From: Eleusine coracana subsp. coracana
Taxonomy: Eukaryota; Streptophyta; Magnoliopsida; Poales; Poaceae
Length of the DNA: 64,000 nt
NCBI GenBank assembly: GCA_032690845.1
Contig: CM064420.1
Span: forward strand, 64,778,707 to 64,842,706
Direction: 5' to 3'
Below, piece by piece: positions 45,101 to 56,585 of the stretch. Numbering within the stretch: position 1 is the first letter of the stretch; the number at the start of each line of letters is the position of its first letter. A program made the translations under genes and the position numbers. The notes under the pieces were generated by a model. It was not told the DNA's origin. It ran no database searches and worked only from the letters and a program-made list of their open reading frames with translations.

Positions 45101-46463
45101 ACGAAGGGAGGGAACAAGGGGTGCATGTGGAAGGGGACATGGCCACGCTCACGCCCCACGCGACTGGCTACACGCGCCCGCATTTTTCTAGTTGCAATCT
45201 GATTGTGATTTTGTGCGGGTTTACTCGCCGCCCTTCCCAGTCATTACCGGGTGTCACGTTAGCAGTCTCTTGTAATCATCAATAACTTCTCTAGTACTAC
45301 TGTATTATTTAGCCGTGACAGCTGTACAGGGTTGCGGGATCTACTATTCAAATTACGCTATTTGGTCACATTGTTCTGATCGTTTTGTACTATTCAGTGT
45401 TCTGATATAGAGGCAGGGTTGTGGTGTGTTCCTTGTGCGCATTGGAAAATAGCAACTGGCCTGGTCTCCTGTCGTGGATTGGATGCAGTGCTCACGGCCG
45501 GCCGGGCCTCTAGCATGTTTTATTGTGGTTCACTCACCTCAAATGTACGTTCTCACGTCAACTTCTGAGTTCTGACCGTTGCACATCTGAGGAGCTAAGC
45601 AAATTTCCCTGCACCGCGAGCTTGTGTTCGCCTTCTTTACACAAGTTCCAGTCATCTGAACCACAACCACAAGTCTCTCGTAGTCTCGCGTCTGGTATTC
45701 GAACACACACACACAAAAAAAAGGAAGAGCTCTCCTGTTTCCGCGAATCATCACTGAAAATTCGAAGAGTTGATGAAACATCCCTTGACCGTGCTTAGGA
45801 TAGGCAGTAGTACTCATGACTGATAATTGTTGTACTGCTATCCAACTTGGGCGAACCGCGACCAATCTCTAGTGGAGTGGTGTACAATGGCGCCAGGTAG
45901 CGGCAGGTTTTAGAGGGGCAGAGACGACGATACTGTTGCATATGGTGGCTGCTCTTGCCGGTTGCCGTATGCATTCTTTTGGTTCTTTTGGCGGCAATAA
46001 CTGAATATGCAATCCTTGTTCAGTCCCCCTCTCCCTGAAATTTATTGAGTTGGAGGTTGATGCACGAATTTTCAACGATTTTTTGATTTGTTGTTAAGTG
46101 ACGTTAACAATTCCAAGGTCGGATCTCAATCCACAGACATGATGTCATCCTGTTAGTTTGAGCACATCAACTCGAGTCCTCAACTCTGTAGTTGTGTCAC
46201 TGGCATATTTTATGCTGGACTGTTGAAGTTACTGAATAATGGGGCATCTCAGATGGTGTGTATCGGTGTCTCAATTGCATAACAACTTCAGAAAACAACG
46301 TCCACAAACATAAAAAGATTGGTTACAAACTTGCACCCAGATGATAATCATTACCGGGAAAAGGACACTTTCAATAAAATGTGAGTTCCTATAACATGTT
46401 TATGACTTAAGAAAGTTAATAACTTGTCTCAAGCTTTCAAAAGGATTGTTTGGTATGGACCAA

Positions 46464-46555
46464 GTGTTGCCGTGGGTCAGCAGTTTGAGGTGCGCGATTC
46501 ACCAACAAGCCTTGGAATGCTGGTCCTCCGACGATAGACGTGGCTCCTATTCTAG
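46464..46555. repeat. 91-bp direct repeat, copy 1
   Basis: The unit begins GTGTTGCCGTGGGTCAGCAG and ends TGGCTCCTATTCTAG. It recurs at 46864-46954 with about nine differences. Short similar words (AACAACGTCC) precede both copies, so the original repeat may be longer. Confidence 0.7.
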
Positions 46556-46863
46556 CAAGTTAAAAGAAATTAGTTGTTCAAAGCACATATACATTTTCAC
46601 TTCCACTTATGACCAAAGCACGTCCAATAAGCTAAAGCAATTTCTCTGCACCGCAAGCTCCGCACATCCAATAGAAGTACTGAACTTGCTGGAAGATGAC
46701 AAATTATCTTTCGTTTTATGGTTTGCTCCGTACAATTTTTTTTATAGTTTGTAATGAGAAAATTCAGATGGAGAGTTCCTCAGCTCCCATCGTAGATTTT
46801 CTGGAAAAAAACAGAGTATATTGGATTGTGCGCCTCAGTGCAGAACAACGTCCGTGGACATGA

Positions 46864-46954
46864 GTGTTGCCGTGGGTCAGCAGTTTGAGGTGCACGATTC
46901 GCCGACGAGCCTTGAAATGCTGGTCCTGCGTAACAGACGTGGCTCCTATTCTAG
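46864..46954. repeat. 91-bp direct repeat, copy 2
   Basis: Partner of 46464-46555, 400 bp downstream in the same orientation. No coding role was recognised for either copy. Confidence 0.7.
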
Positions 46955-47587
46955 TGGTGGGTCACAAGAAATTGGGAGCGTCTAATTTTCAATTGATTGA
47001 AAATGAGAGTTCCTTTCGATCAATGTTTTTATCTCTTAGATCTAGATCTAATAGATATAAAAAGATAATTTTTTTTCATAATCTATACATAATACTAATT
47101 AATATAAATAATTCTACAAATAAATAAATAATAAAAGGAAAAAAAATAACAAAAGAAACAATTCATTTATGCGTCGACTGAAACAAAGGTAGATTTCAAT
47201 TGACTGAAACAAAGCATTTCTGCAAGAAATTAGCTGTCCAGATGATTCGGATCATCACCATTCATCAGCAGCAACTAGCCGCTGCAATTGAACAGCATGT
47301 GGCATCTTGGTCGCCAGCTCATCGTGCTCGTTGTCATGGGAACGTTTTAGTTGTTGCAAAATGCTAGAATTCTTAACTCAAACGTCATCAAAATAATGCA
47401 AGTCTGAGCCTCTGCCTTTCCGTGTGATTGTTGAAGCATTTTCCTCAAAGACTTTGCTTGTACCACGTTGTAATCATTCACAGCAAAAATAATCGTACAC
47501 TTGAGGTGGAAGGGGAAAAAGTACAAATTATTGTTCATATTTACACCACAAATTCAATCACAGTTGGCGCGCGCCAGCAGCCTGTCG

Positions 47588-49453
47588 TCACCAGTTGTTC
47601 CCGCAGGAGCAGGCGCCGCGCCTGAAGCGGTGGAACCGGTTCCGGTCCCTGACGACGATCTCCCTCCCGAAGATGTCCGATATGAGCGCGCTGTAGGCGT
47701 GGCACTCAGCGCTCATCCGGAGGTTGGTGACGATCCTCAGCGGCGCCCCCTCCGGCGTGGTGAGCAGGCCGAACGCCATTGCCAGCTTCTGGCTGTGCGC
47801 GGCCACCGCGCGGCGCTTCTCGTCCTCGTCCACGTCCTGCGCCACCTCCGACGTGTCGGGCACGTACCCTTCGAACCGCAGCTGCCACTCCATCTGGTGC
47901 AGCATCTCGTAGATGTCGTGCGCCCGCGGGTGGGACATGTCACGAGACACGAACCGGTGCACCTCCCCGCGCACCTCCACCGCGCTGAACCCGGGCGCCT
48001 GCGCCAGGCCCCTGTCCACCGCCTCCGTTCTCAGTGCCGCCGCGACGTCGAAGTTCCTGGCCCGGGCGTGCATGTCCGCTACGATCACGTAGTCGCCCGC
48101 GTTGGCCGCGCCGAGGCTCCGCAGCTCGTTCAGGGCTCGGTCGGCGAGGTCCAGGTCGCCGTGGATCCGGCACGCGTTGAGCAGGCTCCGCCACGCCGCG
48201 TCCGTGGGGCCACCGGGCATGCTCCCGATGAGCGCGCGGGCGTCGTCGAGCCGCCCCGCCCGCGCCATCAGGTCCACCATGCACCCGTAGTGCTGCGCGT
48301 TGGGCGGCACCTTGTGCTCCAGCCGCATCCGGTCGAAGCATCGCAGGCCGTGGTCGAGCAACCCGGCGCGGCCGCACGCGTTGAGCACGCCCACGTACAC
48401 GGCCGCGTCGGGCGCGTGGCCCTCCCTCACCATCGCGTCGAACACACGCAGCGCCTCCCGTGCGTCCCCGTGCAGCGCGAGCCCGGACACCATGGCGCTG
48501 TACGTCCACGCGTTCCTCGCGCCTTCCTCCGCCGCCGCAGAGTCGTCGAACACCGCGCGGGCCGTGTCGATGCGCCCGCACTTGGCGTACATGTCCACCA
48601 GCGCCGTCCGCATGACGGCGTTGAGCGACGCCGCGTTCCGCAGCAGCGCGGCGTGGAGGCTCCTGCCGGCGTCGTGGGCGCCCAGGTGCGCGCAGGACGA
48701 GAGCGCGCTGACCATGGAGCTCTCGTCGGCTCGCCACCCCTGTCGCAGCATCGCGCCGAACGAGTCCAGGCACGCGCTCCACAGCCCGGCGCGCGTGTAC
48801 GCCGCGAGCAGCGCGCTCCATGACGCCGTGGTCTTCTCCTCGGCGTCCATCGAATCGAACGCCCGGCGCGCCAGGGCGGCATCGCCGCACTTGCCGTAGA
48901 AGCTGATGAGGCTGTTCTGCACGTGCTCGTCGCGATGGAACCCGAGCTTCACGACGTGCCCGTGCAGCTGCCGCCCCTGCTGCAGATCGGCGAGCCGGGC
49001 GCACGCCTTGAGGGCGAACGGGAAGGTGTAGTTGTCCGGCCCGACGCCCGCCTCCACCATGTCAACGTACAGGCGCAGCGCCGCGGCCGGGTCGTGGCCG
49101 CGCATCAGGGTGTTGTAGTCGAAGGCCTCCGGCTCGTCCAGCGACGAGAAGATGGACGCCGCCAGGTCCATGCCGCCCGGCCAGCCCGAGAGCGCGCACG
49201 CCGCGAGCAGCGGCCGGGCGTGACGCGGGGACCGGTCCAGGCCCAGCTTGATGTGCCGCGCGTGGGCCTTCCTCACCTCGTCCAGGCTCCGCGCCGAGAC
49301 TGCCGCTTGCGTGCCGCATGGCTGCGCCTGCTGCTCGCTCTGCCTCCTATCCAACGCCGGCGCGGCGGGTCTGGGCGTGGCGGCCTGGTGGGGCTGCGCC
49401 TGGGAGAGCACTAGACCGCCCACCATGCTAGCACCATCGGCCTGCAGTGCCAC
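47588..49453 (-). CDS. Intronless PPR protein (PLS-E-DYW class) with degenerate DYW domain
   Basis: PPR proteins bind organelle RNA; the DYW domain is a cytidine deaminase in editing factors. The 621-codon uninterrupted frame is very GC-rich, like many grass PPR genes. Repeats of about 31-36 residues run from roughly residue 85 to 400 (FDYNTLMRG, YTFPFALKACARL, ALVDMYAKCGRID, YVGVLNACGRAGL). E-type motifs and the DYW region follow. In the DYW region three key features are changed. The HSE active-site motif is HSQ (residues 553-555). The first Cys of the second zinc pair is Ser (MSAECH, Ser 581). The terminal Asp-Tyr-Trp is Asn-Asn-Trp (GNNW). The start is the first ATG of the frame. A transit peptide is plausible from the Ala/Ser/Arg-rich N-terminus but not certain. 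Confidence 0.9.
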   Translation of the reverse strand: MALQADGASMVGGLVLSQAQPHQAATPRPAAPALDRRQSEQQAQPCGTQAAVSARSLDEVRKAHARHIKLGLDRSPRHARPLLAACALSGWPGGMDLAASIFSSLDEPEAFDYNTLMRGHDPAAALRLYVDMVEAGVGPDNYTFPFALKACARLADLQQGRQLHGHVVKLGFHRDEHVQNSLISFYGKCGDAALARRAFDSMDAEEKTTASWSALLAAYTRAGLWSACLDSFGAMLRQGWRADESSMVSALSSCAHLGAHDAGRSLHAALLRNAASLNAVMRTALVDMYAKCGRIDTARAVFDDSAAAEEGARNAWTYSAMVSGLALHGDAREALRVFDAMVREGHAPDAAVYVGVLNACGRAGLLDHGLRCFDRMRLEHKVPPNAQHYGCMVDLMARAGRLDDARALIGSMPGGPTDAAWRSLLNACRIHGDLDLADRALNELRSLGAANAGDYVIVADMHARARNFDVAAALRTEAVDRGLAQAPGFSAVEVRGEVHRFVSRDMSHPRAHDIYEMLHQMEWQLRFEGYVPDTSEVAQDVDEDEKRRAVAAHSQKLAMAFGLLTTPEGAPLRIVTNLRMSAECHAYSALISDIFGREIVVRDRNRFHRFRRGACSCGNNW

Positions 49454-49993
49454 GAGGCGAAACTACCACGGCCGGTGGCCACATGGAGCTCTTGTGTTCA
49501 CAAGAACCTGTTACGGCGACAGGTAAAAATCCTGCGTCTCTCGCTATCTTGGTCGGCTTGATCGATCGCACTGGATGGCAGAGTGTCGTTAGGCATGGAC
49601 ACTGAGCAAGTGGGACCTGAGTGCAAGCGATTTGTGGCTGGGAAGCAGCGCGGGGATTTTCTCGGTCGCTTGGATGTCATCCAGGAGTTGGGAATGGGCA
49701 AATGGCAGCCGGGCAGGGTCGATGCTGCGACAAACTGATTAGGCTGAGGATAAGGTCCATGTCCAACGGGGCAAGCAGAGCAAACAGGATGCTAATATGC
49801 TCCTTCAAACAATATTCCTATACCGTTGGATCAATATTTGAGCTAGGCGCAGGTGCATCTTTTACATCCCTTTTACACGCGGAATAATCATCACCGGCTA
49901 AAATACAAGAACAACCAGCGAGCTTCCGCCAATAACTAAAAAGAGACTTTCATACGGTGGCAATGCCTGGTAAACACATTTTTAGTTCCATTT

Positions 49994-50061
49994 TACTCCC
50001 TCCGGCTCTGTAGTGTAAATTTACACTAGCCAACATTAACAAATAAAATCTAGAGGGAGTA
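49994..50061. mobile_element. Very short Stowaway-like MITE
   Basis: It starts TA|CTCCCTCCG and ends AGAGGGAG|TA, so a 64-bp core is flanked by TA as in Tc1/mariner insertions. It also contains an internal palindrome, GTGTAAATTTACAC. Confidence 0.55.
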
Positions 50062-50466
50062 CTTTTGAATGCAACGGTGTTTCATTCATATTTTTGCAAA
50101 ATAATTACTGAAGTGCCGCTGTGCATAATTTTCAATATATATAGCTTAAATGTAGCTAAACCGTTCATATCAAACACTAAAAAAGATCGACCTTGACTTA
50201 TGAGCTTCTGTGAAACACTGAAACTCTTAAAGTGACAAAATATGGGTTTTTTCATGAAATATAAGTGATATAAAATATGGGTCACGTATTTAAATTATGA
50301 CCTGGACCTTAACTTTTTTTTCTTTACATAATCCTGGACAAAATATGGGCTTTTGTGAAGTAGGCATGTTTTTTTTTTGGCAATATAGCATGAGCTTATG
50401 GTGGGCCTATTTGGGGCTCCAACAAGATTCAGAAAAATCAGACAAAGGCCCAAACACCACGACAGC

Positions 50467-50507
50467 TAATACTGTGATAATACCTTTTTTTTTTTTTAAT
50501 ACTGTGA
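50467..50507. repeat. Microinsertion: T-tract flanked by 11-bp direct repeats
   Basis: TAATACTGTGA lies at 50467-50477 and again at 50497-50507. The 19-bp insert is TAATACC followed by a T run. Confidence 0.65.
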
Positions 50508-50690
50508 GTTTATCAAACAGGCAGGATTACCAGGTGGTACAGCTTAGAACAAAATCTCCAACCAGCAACAATAAAAAAAAAATCTTCATCCAAACAAAGC
50601 ATTATTATTTTATATCAGAAAGAGTACATATTTATGTTAAATGATCATGCATTTAAGTTTGTGTTCAAGCACACACACAATAAAATTATT

Positions 50691-50881
50691 CTCTCCATAT
50701 TTAAATTGTTGACGTAGTTGACTTTTTAGTTACATTTGACTATATATTTTATTCAAAATTTTAAAAAAATTATTAGATATTTTGTTACAATTTATTTTAT
50801 CACTAAAGAAAGTTAAAATCTACTGTATAATTTCATATATTTTAAAAAATCAACTATATCAATAATTAAAATCCGGAGGGA
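50691..50881. mobile_element. Stowaway-like MITE
   Basis: The left part CTCTCCATATTTAAATTGTT, followed by GACGTAGTTGAC, and the right end AAAATCCGGAGGGA resemble the ends of common grass Stowaway elements. The inverted ends are imperfect and no clear TA duplication remains, so this is an older copy. Confidence 0.5.
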
Positions 50882-51376
50882 TGAAATATATGACAGTAAT
50901 AACAAACAAATGTTATAACTCTGAGGATTCATTATTGTGACAATGCTTTTGAAAATGCAATTTCTTCATGCTAATGATGTTCTACCAATGACGACCACCA
51001 ACAACAAAAATCTTTTATAAAAATAGAATATATAATATGAACACACACAAATATAAAATAAGCGAATCCTTTTTAAAGTCGATGACCATGGCTGGCCATA
51101 ACGTGATGCAACATGCCACTAACAATGTCGTCCTGAAAAATATCGGAAGCGAATTCTGGAGAGGTCCCCTGCTTTGCTCTCTGTCCCAACTCCCAAGAAA
51201 AACAATAGCGAACCGACCTTCTTGGGCTGCAAGCCGAGCTGCCGAACCGCCCGCCCACCCGAAAACGCACAAATACAAGACGCGCATCTCCCACCGCGGT
51301 CCCGATCGAGACGGACGGCGACACTGCCGCCAACCAGCCTTAAACCCTACTCGCCCAAACCTCCCGCGACGCCGCC

Positions 51377-54300
51377 ATGGCCGCCGCCGCAGCGAAGGCA
51401 GCGGCCGCCGCCATCTCCGCGGGGGCCACTGCCGTGCTCTGCTCCGAGCGGGCCCACGCCGAGGGGGGCGCCACCTTCCGCTTCCCGGGATTCTCCTCCC
51501 CCGCACCTCCTCCCACCGCGCCGCCGCCGGCCGCGGCGCCTCAGCCGCCCCCCACGCCGGCTGACAAACGGCGCTATGAGGAGGAGGCGTCCAAGGTATC
51601 GAATCAGTACGCGCGCACAACCGCGCCCGGTTTCGATCCCGCCCCGCTGGAGCGGGGGCTCGAGGCGCTTAGAGAGCTCAATAAGGCGCAGAACCCAAAA
51701 AAGGTAGGATTCTTCGTGGGCGTGAGCTCTTTTCTTTGTAGGCATGAGTTTTGACGGGAGGTTGTGGTTGTGCAGTTGTTCGAGCTGATGTATAAGCAGG
51801 AGGAGACACGGCAGCAGGAAATCGCTGCGAAGAAACTCGAGGATCAGAAGGCATTGGCCCAGTTCGAGTTGGTGAGATATTTCTGCTCCCATGGCTCTTG
51901 TGTTTGATGTCATGATGCTTTGAACGAATTACCATACTTTTTAACCGAATATTGCAACATTTTGGAGAACCATTGTGGGGGAAACTCTGTTGGATTTTCC
52001 CTTTTCGTGATAATAGCAATATTGCATGACTCGTGGAATCTCTATTTTGACTACCATAAGTTCACAACTGGCATGGAATTGACCTTCAATCCTGTCATCC
52101 CTAAGTCATGATGCTGCCTTTATGCTGGTGCTCGGAGTTAGATTTTGTGCTACAGTTAGCAAGCTGTTTCTGATTCTGGCTCTTAAGCACAAATTACATC
52201 GGATTGATCCACAAAGGTTATGATCGACTCAGATATAAGTTGTATGCTCTATTTTATGTTGGTCGAGTCTGATTTTTATAAGACTCGAAGCCCCAAATTT
52301 GCTAATTGAAATTGAGTTCACCTGTTGTGTTGCTATACTGCATTAGACTATATTTCATCTTTTTTTTAAAAAATTATTCAGTGGACTGTGATGCCTTGTT
52401 GCTAAATTGATATTCACAATTGCATACTCCTGCCAGTTACAACTTACAAATTAATGTCATTATGCACACTGGCTCAGTTCAGAAAATGTTAATAGGCATT
52501 ATTGTTTTTAGTACATTTGCAAATCTTAGTAATAATATGTTGTCAGTCTATTTCCAGTCGAACAGTTTTGTATTTGTTTTATTTTATGGCTGATCTATGT
52601 ATTCATGAACATATTTAGTAGAGTTAAAGTAGTTCTGTGCAAGCATCCTCGAAAACTTGTTTGTTGTTGGAGGGCATTCATGTTGGTGCAACTTGCTTTT
52701 ATCGTAATGGGTGTGATGGTCAGTGTAATTATGCTTTGTTGAGTCACAAATTAATCTCCTGAAGTTCCTTTTGTGACATGAGGTGTTTTGCAGGAGAAAA
52801 AACAAATAGATTATGAAGAGCGAAAAAAAATGGCGAGCCAGAATGCTCAAATCAAATCACAAATTTTGAAATACGAGGATGAGCTAGCAAGGAAGCGAAT
52901 GCAGGCTGAGCATGAAGCACAAAGGGCGAGGAACCAGGAACTTGTAAAAATGCAGGAGGAATCTGGAATCAGGCTAGAGAATATCCGTCGTCGTATAGAG
53001 GAGGAAATCCAGGCACAACGGAGAAAGACAGAGGAGGAGATTGCAAACATAGACAGGGAAACTACTAGACAGAAAGCCTTTGCAGAGGCAGAGGCGAAAG
53101 CACTTGAAAAGAAAGCATCTCTAGAGGTGACCAGGCGGCTGCTTATCGATCAGCTAACTGCTGACCGGGAGAAGTGGGTCCAAGTGATCAATACGACCTT
53201 TGATCATATAGGAGGTATTCCTTGCTGATGGCATATTTCATTGTACTTTGAATAAAGCTGTGTATAGAACTTTTCTAGTATTAGTATTTCTTATGAGGTA
53301 CAGGTTTGCATTACAGTTCAGATGATTTGTTAAAACATCTAAAATTATTGCTTTTATTTATGTTGAGACTACTAATCAGTCACCTAGGGAATAATACAGT
53401 GAATCCCAGCGTAGTGTTGTTCCATTACTCAAAATCACTATGTCGTGTCCAGACTTGTTAGGTTAGGGGTGTTTATGTGATAATGTTGTGAAATTTATCA
53501 GGCCCTCTGTGTAATGTTTCTTTCCTCTACATACAGGTGGTGTACGGACAATATTAACTGATCAGAATAAGCTAGTTGTAGCAGTGGGAGGTGTGACAGC
53601 ACTTGCTGCGGGGATTTACACGACGAGGTAAAATTCATAAGTGCTATGTTATTTCAATTTCTGTTATTCTAGTTATCAAATTTCATTTCTTAGTGTTTGT
53701 AAGTAGTGGCAAAGAGAACGCCACATATATACGCATTGGAGCTTATAAATTGTTACACAAAACTGCCGTCGTGTTTGTATCCACTTCCAGAACTACAAAC
53801 CAAATGAAAATAGCAACGATGCCAAAATTACATTGCATCAGTTTGGATTTGTTCATCACAACATAACCTATTGATCTCTTACGCCTACATTGCTACTTAT
53901 TTTATTTGCTTTGGATGATCCCTATATGCATTATATTTCAATTCTTGGATGGAGAGCAATTCATTCTTTATTTGTTCTTCTCTGCTTTGAAGCTTTTCCT
54001 TCCTTTTTGCTTCTTTTTAATGTAAATTCACATATATATAATTCCTCCAGGGAGGGTGCAAGAGTAATCTGGGGCTATGTTGACCGTATTCTAGGTCAAC
54101 CATCACTGATAAGGGAGTCATCACGAGGGAAGTATCCTTGGTCTGGTTCCTTCTCACGTGCTATGAGTACTATGACTAGCAAGCTGAAGAATGGAAGCAA
54201 TCAAGGGAATAATGGGAATGGTTTTGGTGATGTTATTCTAAATCCTTCTCTCCAGAAGAGAGTGAAGCAACTTGCTAATGCCACAGCCAACACTAAACTT

Positions 54301-55579
54301 CATCAAGCTCCTTTTAGGAACATGCTTTTCTATGGGCCTCCTGGTACTGGGAAAACAATGGCTGCAAGAGAGCTAGCTCGAAAATCTGTATGTTCCACAA
54401 ACAACTTGCCCCTATGAGTAATATTGAAAATACTGCTGTCTCTAATTTGTTGACCATTTACAGGGATTAGATTATGCATTAATGACTGGTGGTGATGTTG
54501 CACCATTGGGATCTCAAGCAGTCACTAAGATTCATCAGTTGTTTGATTGGGCAAAGAAATCTAATAGGGGTCTACTCTTGTTCATTGATGAAGCTGATGC
54601 TTTCTTGTGCGAGTAAGTCAGAACTAAATTTTTCAGACTAGTTTTTGTTTTATGGTTTATTGGTTTATAAACATAGATGACCACTGTTTGAATTTGCAGC
54701 ATTGGAATTATTTCAAGATGCCATGAAAACTTCTCAGATTCTAAAATTTTCACTGTTGTGCAAGTTATTTTCTGCTATGTAATTCAGTCGTCCATTTATT
54801 GAAACATATACCCTGATCAACATTTTTGTTTGTTATTTGTGTTTCATGGTGTAGCAATTTGGGAAATGACATTTGGTGTGGAAATGAAATATTCTCACAT
54901 CTTATTTATGTAGTTCTGTTTACTATTTCTTGGTAGGGGTCGATATAACTGCTATTTTTTTTTTATCTTTCCGAGTATAATGTCATTTTCCTATAGAGTG
55001 ATAGACAGAACCAAATTATTTTGTCATCTCTGCCCATTTAGACCTGTTTTAACTTGGAACTGTAATTTCTCCTGCAGACGGAACAAGACATACATGAGTG
55101 AAGCTCAAAGGAGCGCCCTGAACGCTCTCCTTTTCCGCACAGGTGACCAGTCCAAGGACATTGTGCTTGCACTAGCCACCAACAGGCCTGGTGACCTTGA
55201 CTCTGCTGTTGCTGACCGCATTGACGAAGTCCTAGAATTCCCCCTGCCTGGGGAAGACGAGCGATTCAAGCTTCTGAAGCTATACCTGGACAAATACATA
55301 GTCAAAGCCGGCAAAAAGCATGAGAAGAGCTGGCTCAGATTCTTCCGCCGCCAGCCTCAGAAAATAGAGGTTAAAGGCATTACGGAGGACTTGATACAAG
55401 AGGCAGCCGCCAAGACTCAGGGCTTCTCTGGAAGAGAGATAGCTAAGCTGATGGCGAGCGTGCAGGCTGCAGTATATGGAAGCAAGGACTGCGAGCTTAC
55501 TCCAGCCTTGTTCCGTGAGGTCGTTGATTACAAAGTTGCGGAGCACCAGCAGAGGAGAAAGTTGGCTGGTGATGAGTAG
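51377..55579 (+). CDS. ATAD3-type mitochondrial AAA+ ATPase
   Basis: ATAD3 proteins are inner-membrane ATPases linked to nucleoid and cristae organisation. Exons: 51377-51703, 51776-51871, 52794-53214, 53537-53627, 54051-54387, 54464-54612, 55078-55579; together 640 codons plus TAG. Residues 1-60 are Ala/Pro-rich. A long coiled coil (residues about 90-280) corresponds to the ATAD3 N-terminal domain. A membrane segment (VVAVGGVTALAAGIY) lies at about 294-309. In the AAA domain, Walker A GPPGTGKT is at 407-414, Walker B LLLFIDEAD ends at 469, and the second-region motif ALATNRPGDLD is followed by ADRIDEVLEF, which supplies the arginine. Length and order match plant ATAD3 proteins. The gene is divergent from the PPR gene. 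Confidence 0.93.
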
Positions 55580-56585
55580 AAGCACGATGCTTAGGATATA
55601 GCCATTTGTTTCCCTCTTCTACTGTAGGCATGTACCATTTGTTTTCCGGAGATTGCCGCAACGAGGCAGGCGTTTATCTGCTTCGTTGTAATTCTTTTGC
55701 TACAGCCCGCACCCCACTAGGGGGTCTTTGGTGTTAGGTTATGATAAGAGAGGAGGATTACATGTATCGACTGTAACCTGTCGCAAGGTCACGCTCAGCA
55801 AGTTGGCCATTTTGATGCACAATAATGTTGATCTGGTCCTTGTGATGCACCTTAATTTTGGGTACCGTCTGAATCTGTACGGATATACAATCACAGTTCT
55901 CAATTCCGTCTGTGGATGAATCTGATCACAGTGGACCTGTTCGTGATGGGCCGCTGAACACGTTCTCTCATATCTGTACCACTTGAACTGTCATCTTAGA
56001 CACCCCAATAGTCACCCGTGAGCCTCGCTCGCAGCAAACACCAAACGACGAACCGGAACACCGGAGAAATATTTACCCACGCCTATAGCCAGTTCGCCAC
56101 GCATGCATTTTATCCAGTATATCTAGAGCCCATGCTTGGGAAATACTACTATACAAGTAAGAGGAGCATGTGTTGCTGCCGACTGATGATGCATTCAATC
56201 AGCTCCGAGCATATATGTGCAGCTGGGACGGGAACGGATTCAACTCGCCATCTCAGTTTGGGGACTACGGTTTGCAACGGAAATTGCAATTTTTCACAGA
56301 GCTAGACAACGACAATCACAAGCGTTCACAACAAATGCAACTAAACAATCTCAGAGACACTAAGGCAGTAAAAATTTAACAGATCTGAGAAAGTACATTG
56401 AATTGCTTTACTTTTATTTATAACAACTCTGCATACAAATGTATGTTGTATTGCGTAGTTTGGTATTTTTCCAGACATGATGTTGCTGTATTCAGATTTT
56501 GTGGTGCTTGACGAGTGGAAATATACAGCTAGACTAGAGGGGGCAACAACACACAAGAGGAATATCAGGCGTTAACTAGCAAGAC
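55580..56585. other. 3' regions of two convergent genes
   Basis: ATAD3 runs in from the left and the small minus-strand gene from the right, so the stretch should hold both 3' UTRs. No other feature was recognised. Confidence 0.4.

Larger units (their letters stand above)
45110..47587. other. Intergenic DNA between 4CL and the PPR gene
   Basis: No gene is supported. The stretch includes distal 4CL promoter sequence, a short CA repeat at about 45703-45714 and a pair of direct repeats, listed separately. From 46960 it is strongly AT-rich. Confidence 0.5.
49454..51376. other. Intergenic DNA between divergent PPR and ATAD3 genes
   Basis: The two genes point away from each other, so both promoters lie here. 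It is AT-rich in the middle, with two Stowaway-like MITEs and one microinsertion, listed separately. GC content rises again close to the ATAD3 ATG. Confidence 0.5.

Noticed and set aside
47501..48823. A 440-codon plus-strand frame opposite the PPR gene
   Set aside because: Same reason: a GC-rich antisense shadow of the PPR coding strand.
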